Positions 52,069 to 60,556 of a DNA stretch of 64,000 nucleotides are shown in pieces. The notes below the pieces were generated by a model that worked only from the letters and a program-made list of their open reading frames with translations, was not told where the DNA came from and ran no database searches. A program made the translations under genes and the position numbers. Positions within the stretch are counted from its first letter, which is position 1; each line of letters opens with the position of its first letter. The stretch comes from Anaeromyxobacter oryzae (GTDB taxonomy: Bacteria; Myxococcota; Myxococcia; Myxococcales; Anaeromyxobacteraceae): the NCBI RefSeq assembly GCF_023169945.1, contig NZ_AP025591.1, forward strand, positions 1,138,501 through 1,202,500. Direction: 5' to 3'.

Positions 52069-53037
52069 ATGATGACCGACGACATGCTGCGCGCGCAGCT
52101 GCCGCACACGCTCGAGAAGATCGATCTCCAGGGAGTCGGCGACCTGTACCGCGGGAAGGTCCGCGACAACTACAGCCGCGGCGATCGGATCGTGATGATC
52201 ACGACCGATCGCATCTCCGCGTTCGACCACGTCCTCGGCACGATCCCGTTCAAGGGCGAGGTCCTCTCCCGCCTCACCGCGTTCTGGTTCGAGAAGGTGA
52301 AGGACCTCGCGCCGACGCACGTCCTCGACCTGCCCGATCCGAGCGTCATGGTCGTTAAGCGGGCGAAGGCGCTGCCCATCGAGATCGTCATCCGCGGCTA
52401 CGTCACGGGGTCGCTCTGGCGCGACTACCAGGCCGGCAAGGCCGGCGCGTACGGGATCCAGTGGCCCGTCGGGCTCCGGAAGGACCAGAAGTTCGACCGG
52501 CCCATCATCACGCCGTCGACGAAGGCCGAGTACGGCAAGCACGACGAGCCGATCAGCGAGGCGGAGATCCTGAAGCAGGGCCTCGTCTCCCCCGAGCTCT
52601 GGAAGGAGGCGACCACCGTCGCCCACCGGCTGTTCCAGCGCGGGCAGGAGTGGGCGCTGTCCCGCGGGCTCATCCTCGTCGACACGAAGTACGAGATGGG
52701 GGTGGCCGAGGGGAAGCTCGTGGTCATCGACGAGATCCACACGCCGGACAGCTCGCGCTACTGGATCGCGGACGGCTACGAGGAGCGCTTCGCGAAGGGC
52801 GCGGAGCAGGAGATGCTCGACAAGGAGAACATCCGGCAGTGGCTCATCAAGGAGCACGGGTTCTCCGGGCACGGGAAGCCGCCGCCGCTCACCGACGACG
52901 TCCGCGTGATGCTCGCGCGGAAGTACATCGAGGTCTTCGAGCGGCTCACGGGGGAGCGCTTCGTGTCGGCGGTCGGGTCCGTCGAGGAGCGCATCAAGCG
53001 CAACCTCGCGGCGAAGGGCTACCTCGCCCGGGGCTAG
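52069..53037 (+). CDS. purC: SAICAR synthase PurC
   Basis: A 322-residue ATP-dependent ligase joining aspartate to CAIR in purine synthesis. Family marks are YRGKVRDNY near the start, RISAFDHVLGTIPFKG, the ribosyl-phosphate site IEIVIRGYVTGSLWRDY and LVDTKYEMGV. The length matches the longer bacterial type. Several ATGs lie near the start. The divergent methyltransferase gene is only 29 bp away, so the promoter is very compact. Confidence 0.97.
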   Translation: MMTDDMLRAQLPHTLEKIDLQGVGDLYRGKVRDNYSRGDRIVMITTDRISAFDHVLGTIPFKGEVLSRLTAFWFEKVKDLAPTHVLDLPDPSVMVVKRAKALPIEIVIRGYVTGSLWRDYQAGKAGAYGIQWPVGLRKDQKFDRPIITPSTKAEYGKHDEPISEAEILKQGLVSPELWKEATTVAHRLFQRGQEWALSRGLILVDTKYEMGVAEGKLVVIDEIHTPDSSRYWIADGYEERFAKGAEQEMLDKENIRQWLIKEHGFSGHGKPPPLTDDVRVMLARKYIEVFERLTGERFVSAVGSVEERIKRNLAAKGYLARG

Positions 53038-53041
53038 CGTC

Positions 53042-53773
53042 TTGCCCGCGCGCGGCGCGACGCCGGCGATCCTCCTGCCGGGGCTCGACGGGAGCGGCCG
53101 GATGTACGGGCCGCTCGTCGCCGCCGCGCCGCGGGGCCTCGGGGTCAGGCTGGTCTCCTTCCCTCCGGACCAGCCGCTCGGCTACGACGACCTCCTCCCG
53201 CTCGCGCGCGCCGCGCTGCCCGCGCGCGGCCGGTTCGTGCTGCTCGCCGAGTCGTTCTCGGGGCCACTCGCGATCCGGCTCGCCGCGGAGCGGCCCCGCG
53301 GCCTCGTCGCCCTCGTCCTCGCCGCCACGTTCCTGCACCGGCCGCTGAATCCCATCCTCCACCCGCTCCGGGCGCTGGTCGGCGCGCGGATGTTCGGGCT
53401 GCCGATGCCCGGGGCCGCGGTCCGCCACTTTCTGGCCGGCCCGGACGCCCCGAACGCGATCGTGGACGAGGTGCGGCAGGCGATGGCCGCGGTGTCGCCG
53501 GAGGTCGTCGCGCACCGCTCGCGCGAGGCGCTCGAGGTGGACGTGCGGGAGACGCTCGCCCGCGTGGACGCGCCGCTCCTGTACCTCGCGCCGACCCGCG
53601 ACCGCCTCATCCGGACCGACGTCGCGGACGAGATCCTGTCCATCCGGCCAGACGCGGAGGTCGCGCTCCTCGACGCCCCGCACATGATCCTCCAGCGCTG
53701 CCCGCACGCCTGCCTCGATCGCATCGAGGCCTTCCTCGCCCGCTCGGGCACGAGCTCGGGCGCGCTCGCCTAG
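53042..53773 (+). CDS. Alpha/beta hydrolase
   Basis: A 243-residue alpha/beta-hydrolase fold protein. The oxyanion region LLPGLDGSG lies near residue 11. The nucleophile is the Ser in LLAESFSGP (about 71-79), a variant of GxSxG with Ala in the first position. The acid is probably the Asp in APTRDRLI and the base the His in LDAPHMI. It starts with a TTG 4 bp after the purC stop, so it is probably coupled to purC. The substrate is unknown. Confidence 0.83.
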   Translation: MPARGATPAILLPGLDGSGRMYGPLVAAAPRGLGVRLVSFPPDQPLGYDDLLPLARAALPARGRFVLLAESFSGPLAIRLAAERPRGLVALVLAATFLHRPLNPILHPLRALVGARMFGLPMPGAAVRHFLAGPDAPNAIVDEVRQAMAAVSPEVVAHRSREALEVDVRETLARVDAPLLYLAPTRDRLIRTDVADEILSIRPDAEVALLDAPHMILQRCPHACLDRIEAFLARSGTSSGALA

Positions 53774-53882
53774 CAGCCCGCTCGTCCCCTGCCCGCCTGG
53801 CCGGCGGCCCCCTCGGCGGCACCCGAATGGCCCGCGCGGTCCGTCGCGCACGGCGTCCGCCCAGCGGCTATCCGGATTCGCG

Positions 53883-55706
53883 ATGGCAAGCCGACCCGGC
53901 GCCGCCCTCGAGCCGCTCCCGCGCCTCGCCACCGTGCCGGCCCGCAACGGTGGAACCGTCGCGCTCCTCCAGCGAATCACCGCGGCGCTCTCCCGCGCCG
54001 TCACGCCGGAGGACGTGGCGCGCGAGCTGGTGGAGCGCACGCGCGAGGCGTTCGGCGCGGACCAGGGCGGGCTCTGGCTCGTCGAGCCCGACGCGACCGC
54101 CGCGGTGCTGCGCTATGACACGGGCTACTCGCCCGCCGTGCGAGCACGCTACGAGCGGGTGGCGCTCGCCGGCGAGCCGCTCGGTCCGCTCGCGGACGCG
54201 ATCGTCCACGGCGAGCCGGTGTTCGTCGAGTCACGCGACGCGGCGCTCTCCCGGTACCCGGTCATCGAGGAGGACACGGAGACGATCGCGCGCGCCGAGC
54301 TCGCGTTCGCGTGCCTCCCGCTCGAGGTCGAGGGGCGCACCATCGGCGCCGCGGCGCTCACCTTCCACGTCAGCCGGCGGCTCGACGACGAGGAGCGGAC
54401 GCTGCTCGCCGTGCTGGCGCGGCTCGCGGCGCAGGCGCTCGCGCGCGCGCAGGTGCTCGAGTCGGAGCGGCGCGCGCGGGCGGAGGCCGAGGCGGCGCGG
54501 CGGCGGGCGGCGTTCCTCGCCGACGCGAGCGCCGTCCTCGCCTCCACGCTCGAATGGTCGGAGACGCTCGCGTCGGTGGCGCGGCTCGCCGTGCCCGCGG
54601 TCGCCGACTGGTGCTCCATCGAGCTGCCCGAGAGCCTCGCTCCGGGCGGGGAGCCGGTCGTGCTCGTCCACGCGGATCCCGCCAGGCTCGAGCTGGCGCG
54701 CGCGTGGCGCCGCCGGTGGCCGCCCGACCCCGAGGCCGGGAGCGGCGCGCCCGCCGTGATCCGGACCGGCCGCCCGGAGCTGCACGAGAGCGTGCCGGAC
54801 GAGCTGCTCGTGGCCGCGGCGGTCGACGCGGAGCACCTGCGGGTCGCCCGCGCGCTCGGGATGACCTCGGCGATGGTGGTGCCGCTCTCCGCCCGCGGCC
54901 GGACGCTCGGCGCCGTCACGTTCGTCCTCGCGCACCCCGGCGCCCACTACGGCCCGGAGGACTTCGCGATGGCGCAGGAGCTCGGCCGCCGCGCCGGGCT
55001 CGCGCTCGACAACGCCCGCCTCTTCGACGAGGCGCAGCGGGCGGTGCGCGCCCGCGACGACGTCCTCGCGCTCGTGTCGCACGACCTCAAGAACCCGCTC
55101 GAGGCGGTGGCGCTCTCGGCCGCCCTCCTCCTGCGCAAGCCCGACCCCGCCCGCGTGCCGCGGTACGCCGAGACGATCGATCGTTCCGTCCGGCGCATGG
55201 ACCGGCTCATCCGCGACCTGCTCGACGTCTCGAGCATGGACGCCGGACGCTTCCGGGTCGTGCCGAGGCCCGAGCGCCTCGGCGCCATCGTCGACGACGC
55301 CCTCGCCCTGCTCGCGCCGCTCGCGGTCGAGCGGGGGATCGCGCTCGCCGTCGAAGGCGGCGTGCCGGAGGAGATCCGCTGCGACCGCGAGCGGATCCTG
55401 CAGGTCCTCTCCAACCTCATCGGGAACGCGCTGCAGTTCACCCCGCCCGGCGGGCACGTGACCGTGCGCCTCGTCATGGACGCGGGCCGCGCGCGCGTCG
55501 CGGTGTCCGACGACGGGCCCGGCATCGCGCCCGAGGAGCTCCCGCGCCTGTTCGATCGCTACTGGCGGGGCCGCGGCTCGCGGCGCGGCACCGGGCTCGG
55601 CCTCTCGATCGCGCGCGGGATCGTGGAGGCGCACGGCGGCCGCATCCACGTCGAGAGCCAGCTCGGCGCGGGGAGCACCTTCACCTTCACCCTGCCGCGA
55701 GCGTGA
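53883..55706 (+). CDS. Sensor histidine kinase with two GAF domains
   Basis: A 607-residue soluble kinase. Two GAF-type domains (about 25-185 and 215-375) are followed by HisKA with VSHDLKNPLEA (His400) and a HATPase domain (NLIGNALQFTPPGG, DDGPGIAPEE, GTGLGLSIA). It has no receiver and no membrane helix. No regulator gene is adjacent, so it is an orphan. The next gene, on the other strand, ends 3 bp after its stop. Confidence 0.9.
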   Translation: MASRPGAALEPLPRLATVPARNGGTVALLQRITAALSRAVTPEDVARELVERTREAFGADQGGLWLVEPDATAAVLRYDTGYSPAVRARYERVALAGEPLGPLADAIVHGEPVFVESRDAALSRYPVIEEDTETIARAELAFACLPLEVEGRTIGAAALTFHVSRRLDDEERTLLAVLARLAAQALARAQVLESERRARAEAEAARRRAAFLADASAVLASTLEWSETLASVARLAVPAVADWCSIELPESLAPGGEPVVLVHADPARLELARAWRRRWPPDPEAGSGAPAVIRTGRPELHESVPDELLVAAAVDAEHLRVARALGMTSAMVVPLSARGRTLGAVTFVLAHPGAHYGPEDFAMAQELGRRAGLALDNARLFDEAQRAVRARDDVLALVSHDLKNPLEAVALSAALLLRKPDPARVPRYAETIDRSVRRMDRLIRDLLDVSSMDAGRFRVVPRPERLGAIVDDALALLAPLAVERGIALAVEGGVPEEIRCDRERILQVLSNLIGNALQFTPPGGHVTVRLVMDAGRARVAVSDDGPGIAPEELPRLFDRYWRGRGSRRGTGLGLSIARGIVEAHGGRIHVESQLGAGSTFTFTLPRA

Positions 55707-55709
55707 CCG

Positions 55710-56240
55710 TCAGCGGAGCCGCGCCTCCACGGCGCGCCGCGCCGGCTCGAGATCGTCCTCCGGCGCGAGCCACGCGGTGACGGGCAGCGGCTCGCCCGCG
55801 CGCGGCACGAGCACGATCCGGCGCAGGTGATCGTTCGTGCCCGGGCCGGCGGACGCCCGGGCCCACTCCGGCAGGGACGCGCCGCTCCGCGCCTCGAACG
55901 AGCGAGCGCGCGCTTCGGCGCTGCGCACCCGCGCCTCGCCGACGGTCTCCACGGTCGCTTTCACGAACTCGTCGAGCGCCCGCGACGCTCGCCGCTCGAA
56001 CGGCGAGGCCGGCTCCACCGTCACCCGGCCGGCCCCGAGCCAGGCCCGCGTGGAGCGCCCGCCGAGGCCGACGAGCGCGACCGCCGCCCCTGCGAGCGCG
56101 GCCGCGAGGACCGGCCGGCGCCCCGCAGCGGCGAACCCGGCCGGCACGAGCAGCACCGCGGCGAGGACCGCCAGGACGTGCGGGCGCGCGAGACGGGTGA
56201 CCACCGTGAGGGCGTCGCCGCGCTCGCTCATCCGGACCAT
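55710..56240 (-). CDS. Small inner-membrane protein of unknown function
   Basis: A 176-residue protein with two close hydrophobic segments near the start (about 18-60: HVLAVLAAVLLVPAGFAAAGRRPVLAAALAGAAVALVGLGG) and a charged soluble C-terminal part of about 110 residues. I recognise no family. The start is either the ATG at 56240 or the one at 56231. It follows the DUF3943 gene by 50 bp in the same direction and may be cotranscribed. Confidence 0.65.
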   Translation of the reverse strand: MVRMSERGDALTVVTRLARPHVLAVLAAVLLVPAGFAAAGRRPVLAAALAGAAVALVGLGGRSTRAWLGAGRVTVEPASPFERRASRALDEFVKATVETVGEARVRSAEARARSFEARSGASLPEWARASAGPGTNDHLRRIVLVPRAGEPLPVTAWLAPEDDLEPARRAVEARLR

Positions 56241-56290
56241 CCCGATCTGGTGCCACGGCCCGGCGCGCTTCGCAAGCGCCGCCGCAGCGT

Positions 56291-57838
56291 TCAGCCGCCG
56301 CTCGCGATGGCGTAGTAGACGCGGAGCGCGGTGCCGCCGTCGGTCGCCATGGGGCCGGCGCCGTCTTGCCCGCGGTGGTGGTAGCGGGTGGCCTCCGCAC
56401 CGATCGCGTGCGGACCCGCGATGCGGAACAGGATCCCCGCGGTCGCCTCGAGCACGAGCTCGGTCCCGTTGCCCGGCCCGTCGCCGACGAGGAGGTACTG
56501 CCGGAACGTCACGCCGCCGGAGACGCGCGGGTCGGCCCGGAGGCGAACGTCGAGGAGCAGCTGCTCGCCGGGACCGAACCGGTAGTCCCGCCCCTCCGGC
56601 AAGCTCGGGACGTGGCCCGCGGCCCCCATCAGCACGGCCGAGGCGATCCCGGTCGCCTCGAGCGCGAGGTGGGGTGCGAGCTCGGCGCGCCCGCTCGTGC
56701 CGACGCCGACCGCGGCCGTCGAGATGCGGTACGGACCCGTCGTGTCGAAGTCGTACGAGAGGAACAGCCCCCAGAGCCCGCGGACGTCCTGCTGCGGTTC
56801 GAGGCGCTCGCCCACGAGGAGCCCGCGCGCGCGGATCGTCGCGACGGGATCCGCGGCGGCGCCGTACGACGCCTCCAGCACGAAGTGATCGAACGGCTCG
56901 TCCAGCGTGAGGTCGGGATCCCCGGGCAGGCCCCACGTGAAGTCGATGCCGGCGTACGCACGGGGCGGGTTGGAGGTGGGCCAGTTCGCGCGCGGCGCGT
57001 CGCCGGCGATGCCGCCGAGCTCGAGGACCCACCGCGCCGAGGGCGGGGGTCGGTCGGTTCGCCCGAGCACGTGCGCGTTGATCGCGCTCATGGGCGAGAG
57101 GACGCCCGCGAGCACCTCGTTCACCGTCCCGCCGTCGGCGCGCAGCGCCTCCGCGAACCGCCAGAGCGCCTCGCCGAGCACGACGCCGGAGACGGAGGTC
57201 GTGATCTGATCGTTCACGCTCGGCGGCGTCGTCTCCCCCGTGAGCTCCCAGATCGCGCTCTGCACCACCGGGAACGCGGCGGACGTCCAGAACCCGAGGC
57301 CGGCCGAGCGCGCCGCCCCGTACGTCCAGGTCCCCTGGTACGCGTGGCCGAACTGGTTCACCCAGAACGTGTCGCCGTCGAGCACCCACGCGCTGCGCAG
57401 GTTGTTCCGGATCGAGTCCCCGGAGATCTTCGCCCACGGAGCCGCACCGACCCAGCGGTTCCAGGCCATCATCGAGACCTGCACCGCGGCCGCCTCCGAG
57501 ATCGCGACGGCGAGGCGGCGCTCCTCCGACGGAACGCGCGGGAGCTGCATGGCGTCCCTCGTGACGGTGGCCCCGGGGACCGGGATGTCCACGCCGGGGA
57601 TCTCGGGGCGAGGCGGGAGGACCGAGGTGACGAGCGAGCCGGTTCCTCCATCCGCCGTGGCCGGCACCTTGCCCTCGCGCGGCGGCAGAGGCTTCGAGAC
57701 CTCGCTCGCGCGGCCCTCGGCTGCGCTCGTCTCCGCGCCCCCGGCCGCGCCGGACGAGTCGACCGCGCGCACCGGGGCGCTGACGACGGCCAGCGCCGCC
57801 GCCACGAGCGCGCGTGCACCGAAACGGACAGAGAACAC
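56291..57838 (-). CDS. DUF3943 outer-membrane-associated protein
   Basis: A 515-residue protein with a signal peptide (1-25). The central region has the marks of DUF3943 (WVLDGDTFWVNQFGHAYQGTWTYGAARSAGLGFW, SAIWELTGE, NDQITTSVSGVVLGEALWRF, given here in pieces: DTFWVNQFGHAYQG, SAIWELTGE). The last 200 residues alternate like strands of an outer-membrane barrel. I chose the GTG at 57838 because AAGGAGGG lies just upstream and the signal peptide then begins properly. The function is unknown. It is divergent from a probable outer-membrane lipase. Confidence 0.82.
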   Translation of the reverse strand: MFSVRFGARALVAAALAVVSAPVRAVDSSGAAGGAETSAAEGRASEVSKPLPPREGKVPATADGGTGSLVTSVLPPRPEIPGVDIPVPGATVTRDAMQLPRVPSEERRLAVAISEAAAVQVSMMAWNRWVGAAPWAKISGDSIRNNLRSAWVLDGDTFWVNQFGHAYQGTWTYGAARSAGLGFWTSAAFPVVQSAIWELTGETTPPSVNDQITTSVSGVVLGEALWRFAEALRADGGTVNEVLAGVLSPMSAINAHVLGRTDRPPPSARWVLELGGIAGDAPRANWPTSNPPRAYAGIDFTWGLPGDPDLTLDEPFDHFVLEASYGAAADPVATIRARGLLVGERLEPQQDVRGLWGLFLSYDFDTTGPYRISTAAVGVGTSGRAELAPHLALEATGIASAVLMGAAGHVPSLPEGRDYRFGPGEQLLLDVRLRADPRVSGGVTFRQYLLVGDGPGNGTELVLEATAGILFRIAGPHAIGAEATRYHHRGQDGAGPMATDGGTALRVYYAIASGG

Positions 57839-58036
57839 GTCCCTCCTTGTTGCAAATGCCTCGCCGCCCCGCGAGCGCCCACCAGGGTGCGAATTCCGCA
57901 CGGATCCTTCCCGCGCGGTGTTGGACTTCTGAACGAGCGGTCGCCTTTCCCGACAATCTGCGAGGCCAATACGCCAACCTCCCCCGCACCGGCGCGAGCC
58001 TGCGACAGGCACGCGCGGTGCACCTCGGATACGGCC

Positions 58037-59131
58037 GTGGCCCAACGACTACAGGGGGACCCCGGAGCGCCGGGCGGACGGGCGATTCGCCCCGCGGGCG
58101 CACACCGGCGGATCCCCCTCTCCCTGGCGGCGACCGCGCTCCTCAGCGCAGGCTGCGCCGCGCACCTCCCAAGGAACGACGAGCCGGTCGCATTCCTCGA
58201 ACGGAGCACGGTCGCGGTCTCCTCCGACCGCCGCCAGGCGTTCGAGGCGCACCCGGCGCTGCACGTCCTGCTCTGGAACGGGCTGGATGCCCCGGAGCTC
58301 CTCGACGGGGGCGGGACCGCCGCGGTCCTGTCGCTGTCGTTCCTCGGCGACTTCCGCATCTGGCGCGACGCCTCGACGCCGGTCCGGACGCCCACGTACG
58401 AGCCTCGCGCGCGCCTCCAGCTGTTCCGGGTGGCGCGGCTCGGCGCGGCTCCGGGCGAGCCGTCCGACGCGCTCGAGGCGCACCGGCTCGTCGCCGCGCT
58501 CTCGTTCGACGTCGGGCACCGCTCCAACGGCGAGGAGGGCTGCGCCCTCGCCGATCACGTGCGCGACGGGAAGTCGGACTTCGCCTGCACGGCGACGACG
58601 GACCCTCCCTCGGACCGCCTCAACGTCCGCGACGGCTCCTTCACCACCAACTATGCGGGGGCCGGCGCGGCCCTCCGGTGGCTCCCGGCCCGCGGCGGCG
58701 CGCTCCCGGACGGCAGCGCGTTCACCGCGGCCGGCGGCGTCGAGTGGAACGTGCCCTGCGACCTCGGCGCGTGCATGCCGGCCGAGATGCGGGCCCGCTA
58801 CGGCGCGGTGCGCGCGGCGTGGTCGCTCGAGGCGGAGCTCCCGGTGCCGGCGGCGCGCCTCTTCCCGGCGACGCGCGGCATCCGGGTCCGCGCGGGCGCC
58901 GAGGGCGCCGTCCACCTCGGGACGTCCGGGCGCGGTCCCTGGAGCGACTTCTCGGCGGAGGTGGCGGTGATGCGGGCGACGAGGGGTGGGCTCGACATGG
59001 GGCTCTTCCTCCGGCGCCACCAGGGGCCGGATTACCTCAACATCCACTTCGAGGAGCGGCTCGACGCCTGGACGTTCGGGCTCGTCGTCGACCCCGCGCC
59101 GCCCGACGCGCTCGACCCGCCGCGGCCGTGA
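58037..59131 (+). CDS. Outer-membrane phospholipase A-like lipoprotein
   Basis: A 364-residue protein with a long positive N-terminus and a lipobox (LLSAGC, near residue 40). The remainder alternates like a beta-barrel. VGHRSNGEE (His161, Ser163) closely resembles the HQSNG active site of outer-membrane phospholipase A, where His and Ser are catalytic; the third residue (Asn) cannot be fixed. Four cysteines near the motif may form disulfides. The GTG at 58037 is the likeliest start, but there is no strong ribosome binding site. The phospholipase call is an inference from one motif and the general layout. Confidence 0.6.
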   Translation: MAQRLQGDPGAPGGRAIRPAGAHRRIPLSLAATALLSAGCAAHLPRNDEPVAFLERSTVAVSSDRRQAFEAHPALHVLLWNGLDAPELLDGGGTAAVLSLSFLGDFRIWRDASTPVRTPTYEPRARLQLFRVARLGAAPGEPSDALEAHRLVAALSFDVGHRSNGEEGCALADHVRDGKSDFACTATTDPPSDRLNVRDGSFTTNYAGAGAALRWLPARGGALPDGSAFTAAGGVEWNVPCDLGACMPAEMRARYGAVRAAWSLEAELPVPAARLFPATRGIRVRAGAEGAVHLGTSGRGPWSDFSAEVAVMRATRGGLDMGLFLRRHQGPDYLNIHFEERLDAWTFGLVVDPAPPDALDPPRP

Positions 59132-59143
59132 GGCCGCGGCGGC

Positions 59144-60556
59144 TCACCGCCGCGCGCCGCCGTAGTCCGGAGCGAGCCCGAACCGCTTCAGCCGGTCGAT
59201 GAGCGTCCCGCGCGACACGCCGAGCCGCCGCGCAGCCTCGGACTGGTTGCCGCCCGCGGCGGTCATCGCCCGGGCGATGATCCCGCGCTCCACGGCGTCG
59301 AGCTGCTCGCGGAGCGTGAGGGGGCGATCCGGCTCGCCCGGCGAGTCCCCCTCCACTCCGGCGTCGACCGCCGGCGGCGCGCCCGGCGGCGGCGCGGGCG
59401 GGGCGAGGCCCGGCGTGGGGTCGAGGGCATCCGGACCGATCTCGCCGCCGGTCGACAGCGCCACGAGGCGCGCGATGGTGTTCTCGAGCTGGCGCACGTT
59501 GCCGGGCCAGTCGGAGGCGGCGAGCCGGTCGACCAGGGCCGGCGCGAGGCGGGCGTCCTCGACGCCGAACCGCTCCGCGCACCGGCGCAGGAGCTCGCGC
59601 GCGAGCTCGGGGACGTCCTCGCGCCGCTCCCGGAGCGGCGGCACGACGAGCTCGACGACGGCGAGGCGGTAGTAGAGGTCCGCGCGGAAGCGGCCCGCCC
59701 GCGCCTCCGCCTCGAGATCGCGGTTCGTGCAGGCCACGATCCGGACGTCCACCTTCTCGAGGCGCCCGGCTCCGACCGGCTGGATCTCGCCGTCCTGGAG
59801 GGCGCGCAGGAGCTTCGCCTGGACGCCGGCGGGAAGCTCGCCGACCTCGTCGAGCACGAGCGTGCCCCCGTGAGCCTGCGCGAAGAAGCCGGAGCGTCCC
59901 TGGATCGCGCCGGTGAAGGCGCCGCGCACGTGGCCGAACAGCTCCGCCTCCGCCAGCTCCGGCGGGATCGCGGCGCAGTTGAAGCGGACGAGCGGTCCCG
60001 CCGCCCGCGGGCTCTCCGCGTGCAGCAGCGCGCCGACCAGCTCCTTCCCGACGCCGGTCTCGCCGCGGACCAGGACGGTCACGTCCTTCGGCGCGACCCG
60101 CCCCACCGCCTCGAGCAGCCGCCGCATCGGGGCCGAGCCGCCGATGATCCGCCGCCCGATGGCCTGCTCCGCGCGGAGGCGGCGGCTCTGCGCCCGGAGC
60201 GCGCGCGCCTCCGCCGCGCGGTCGATCACGACGGCCATCTCGTCCACGTCGAACGGCTTCGAGACGTACTCGTACGCGCCGGCCTTCATGGCCCGGACCG
60301 CGACGCGCTCGGAGCCATGGGCGGTGAGGAGCACCACCGGGAGCGCCTCGTCCCGCTCGCGGATCGCCCGGAGCAGCTCGAGCCCGTCCATCCCGGGCAT
60401 CGCGAGGTCCGTGACCACCACGTCGGCGCCGTCGAGCCTCGGGAGCGCCTCCGCGCCGGACGAGACCGGGATCGCCTCGTGACCCTGCGCCCGGACGAGC
60501 TCGGCGAGCGCGGCGAGGACCGCGCCGTCGTCATCCACGAGCAGCACGCGCGCCAT
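59144..60556 (-). CDS. NtrC-family sigma-54-dependent response regulator
   Basis: A 470-residue activator of sigma-54 promoters. Receiver Asp50 (VTDLAMPGMDG), Lys100, AAA+ Walker A GETGVGKE (165-172), the sigma-54 loop GAFTGA (212-217), Walker B LVLDEVGE (233-240) and an arginine finger region are followed by a Pro-rich linker and a Fis-type HTH (about 430-465: GNQSEAARRLGVSRGTLIDRL). Its start lies inside the 3' end of the kinase gene upstream (26-bp overlap), so the two are one operon and a cognate pair. Confidence 0.95.
   Translation of the reverse strand: MARVLLVDDDGAVLAALAELVRAQGHEAIPVSSGAEALPRLDGADVVVTDLAMPGMDGLELLRAIRERDEALPVVLLTAHGSERVAVRAMKAGAYEYVSKPFDVDEMAVVIDRAAEARALRAQSRRLRAEQAIGRRIIGGSAPMRRLLEAVGRVAPKDVTVLVRGETGVGKELVGALLHAESPRAAGPLVRFNCAAIPPELAEAELFGHVRGAFTGAIQGRSGFFAQAHGGTLVLDEVGELPAGVQAKLLRALQDGEIQPVGAGRLEKVDVRIVACTNRDLEAEARAGRFRADLYYRLAVVELVVPPLRERREDVPELARELLRRCAERFGVEDARLAPALVDRLAASDWPGNVRQLENTIARLVALSTGGEIGPDALDPTPGLAPPAPPPGAPPAVDAGVEGDSPGEPDRPLTLREQLDAVERGIIARAMTAAGGNQSEAARRLGVSRGTLIDRLKRFGLAPDYGGARR

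Noticed and set aside
57839..58036. Sigma-70 promoters in the gap between the two divergent outer-membrane genes.
   Set aside because: TTGGAC and GACAAT can be picked out, but their spacing is 23 bp. No pair with 16-18 bp spacing was found.
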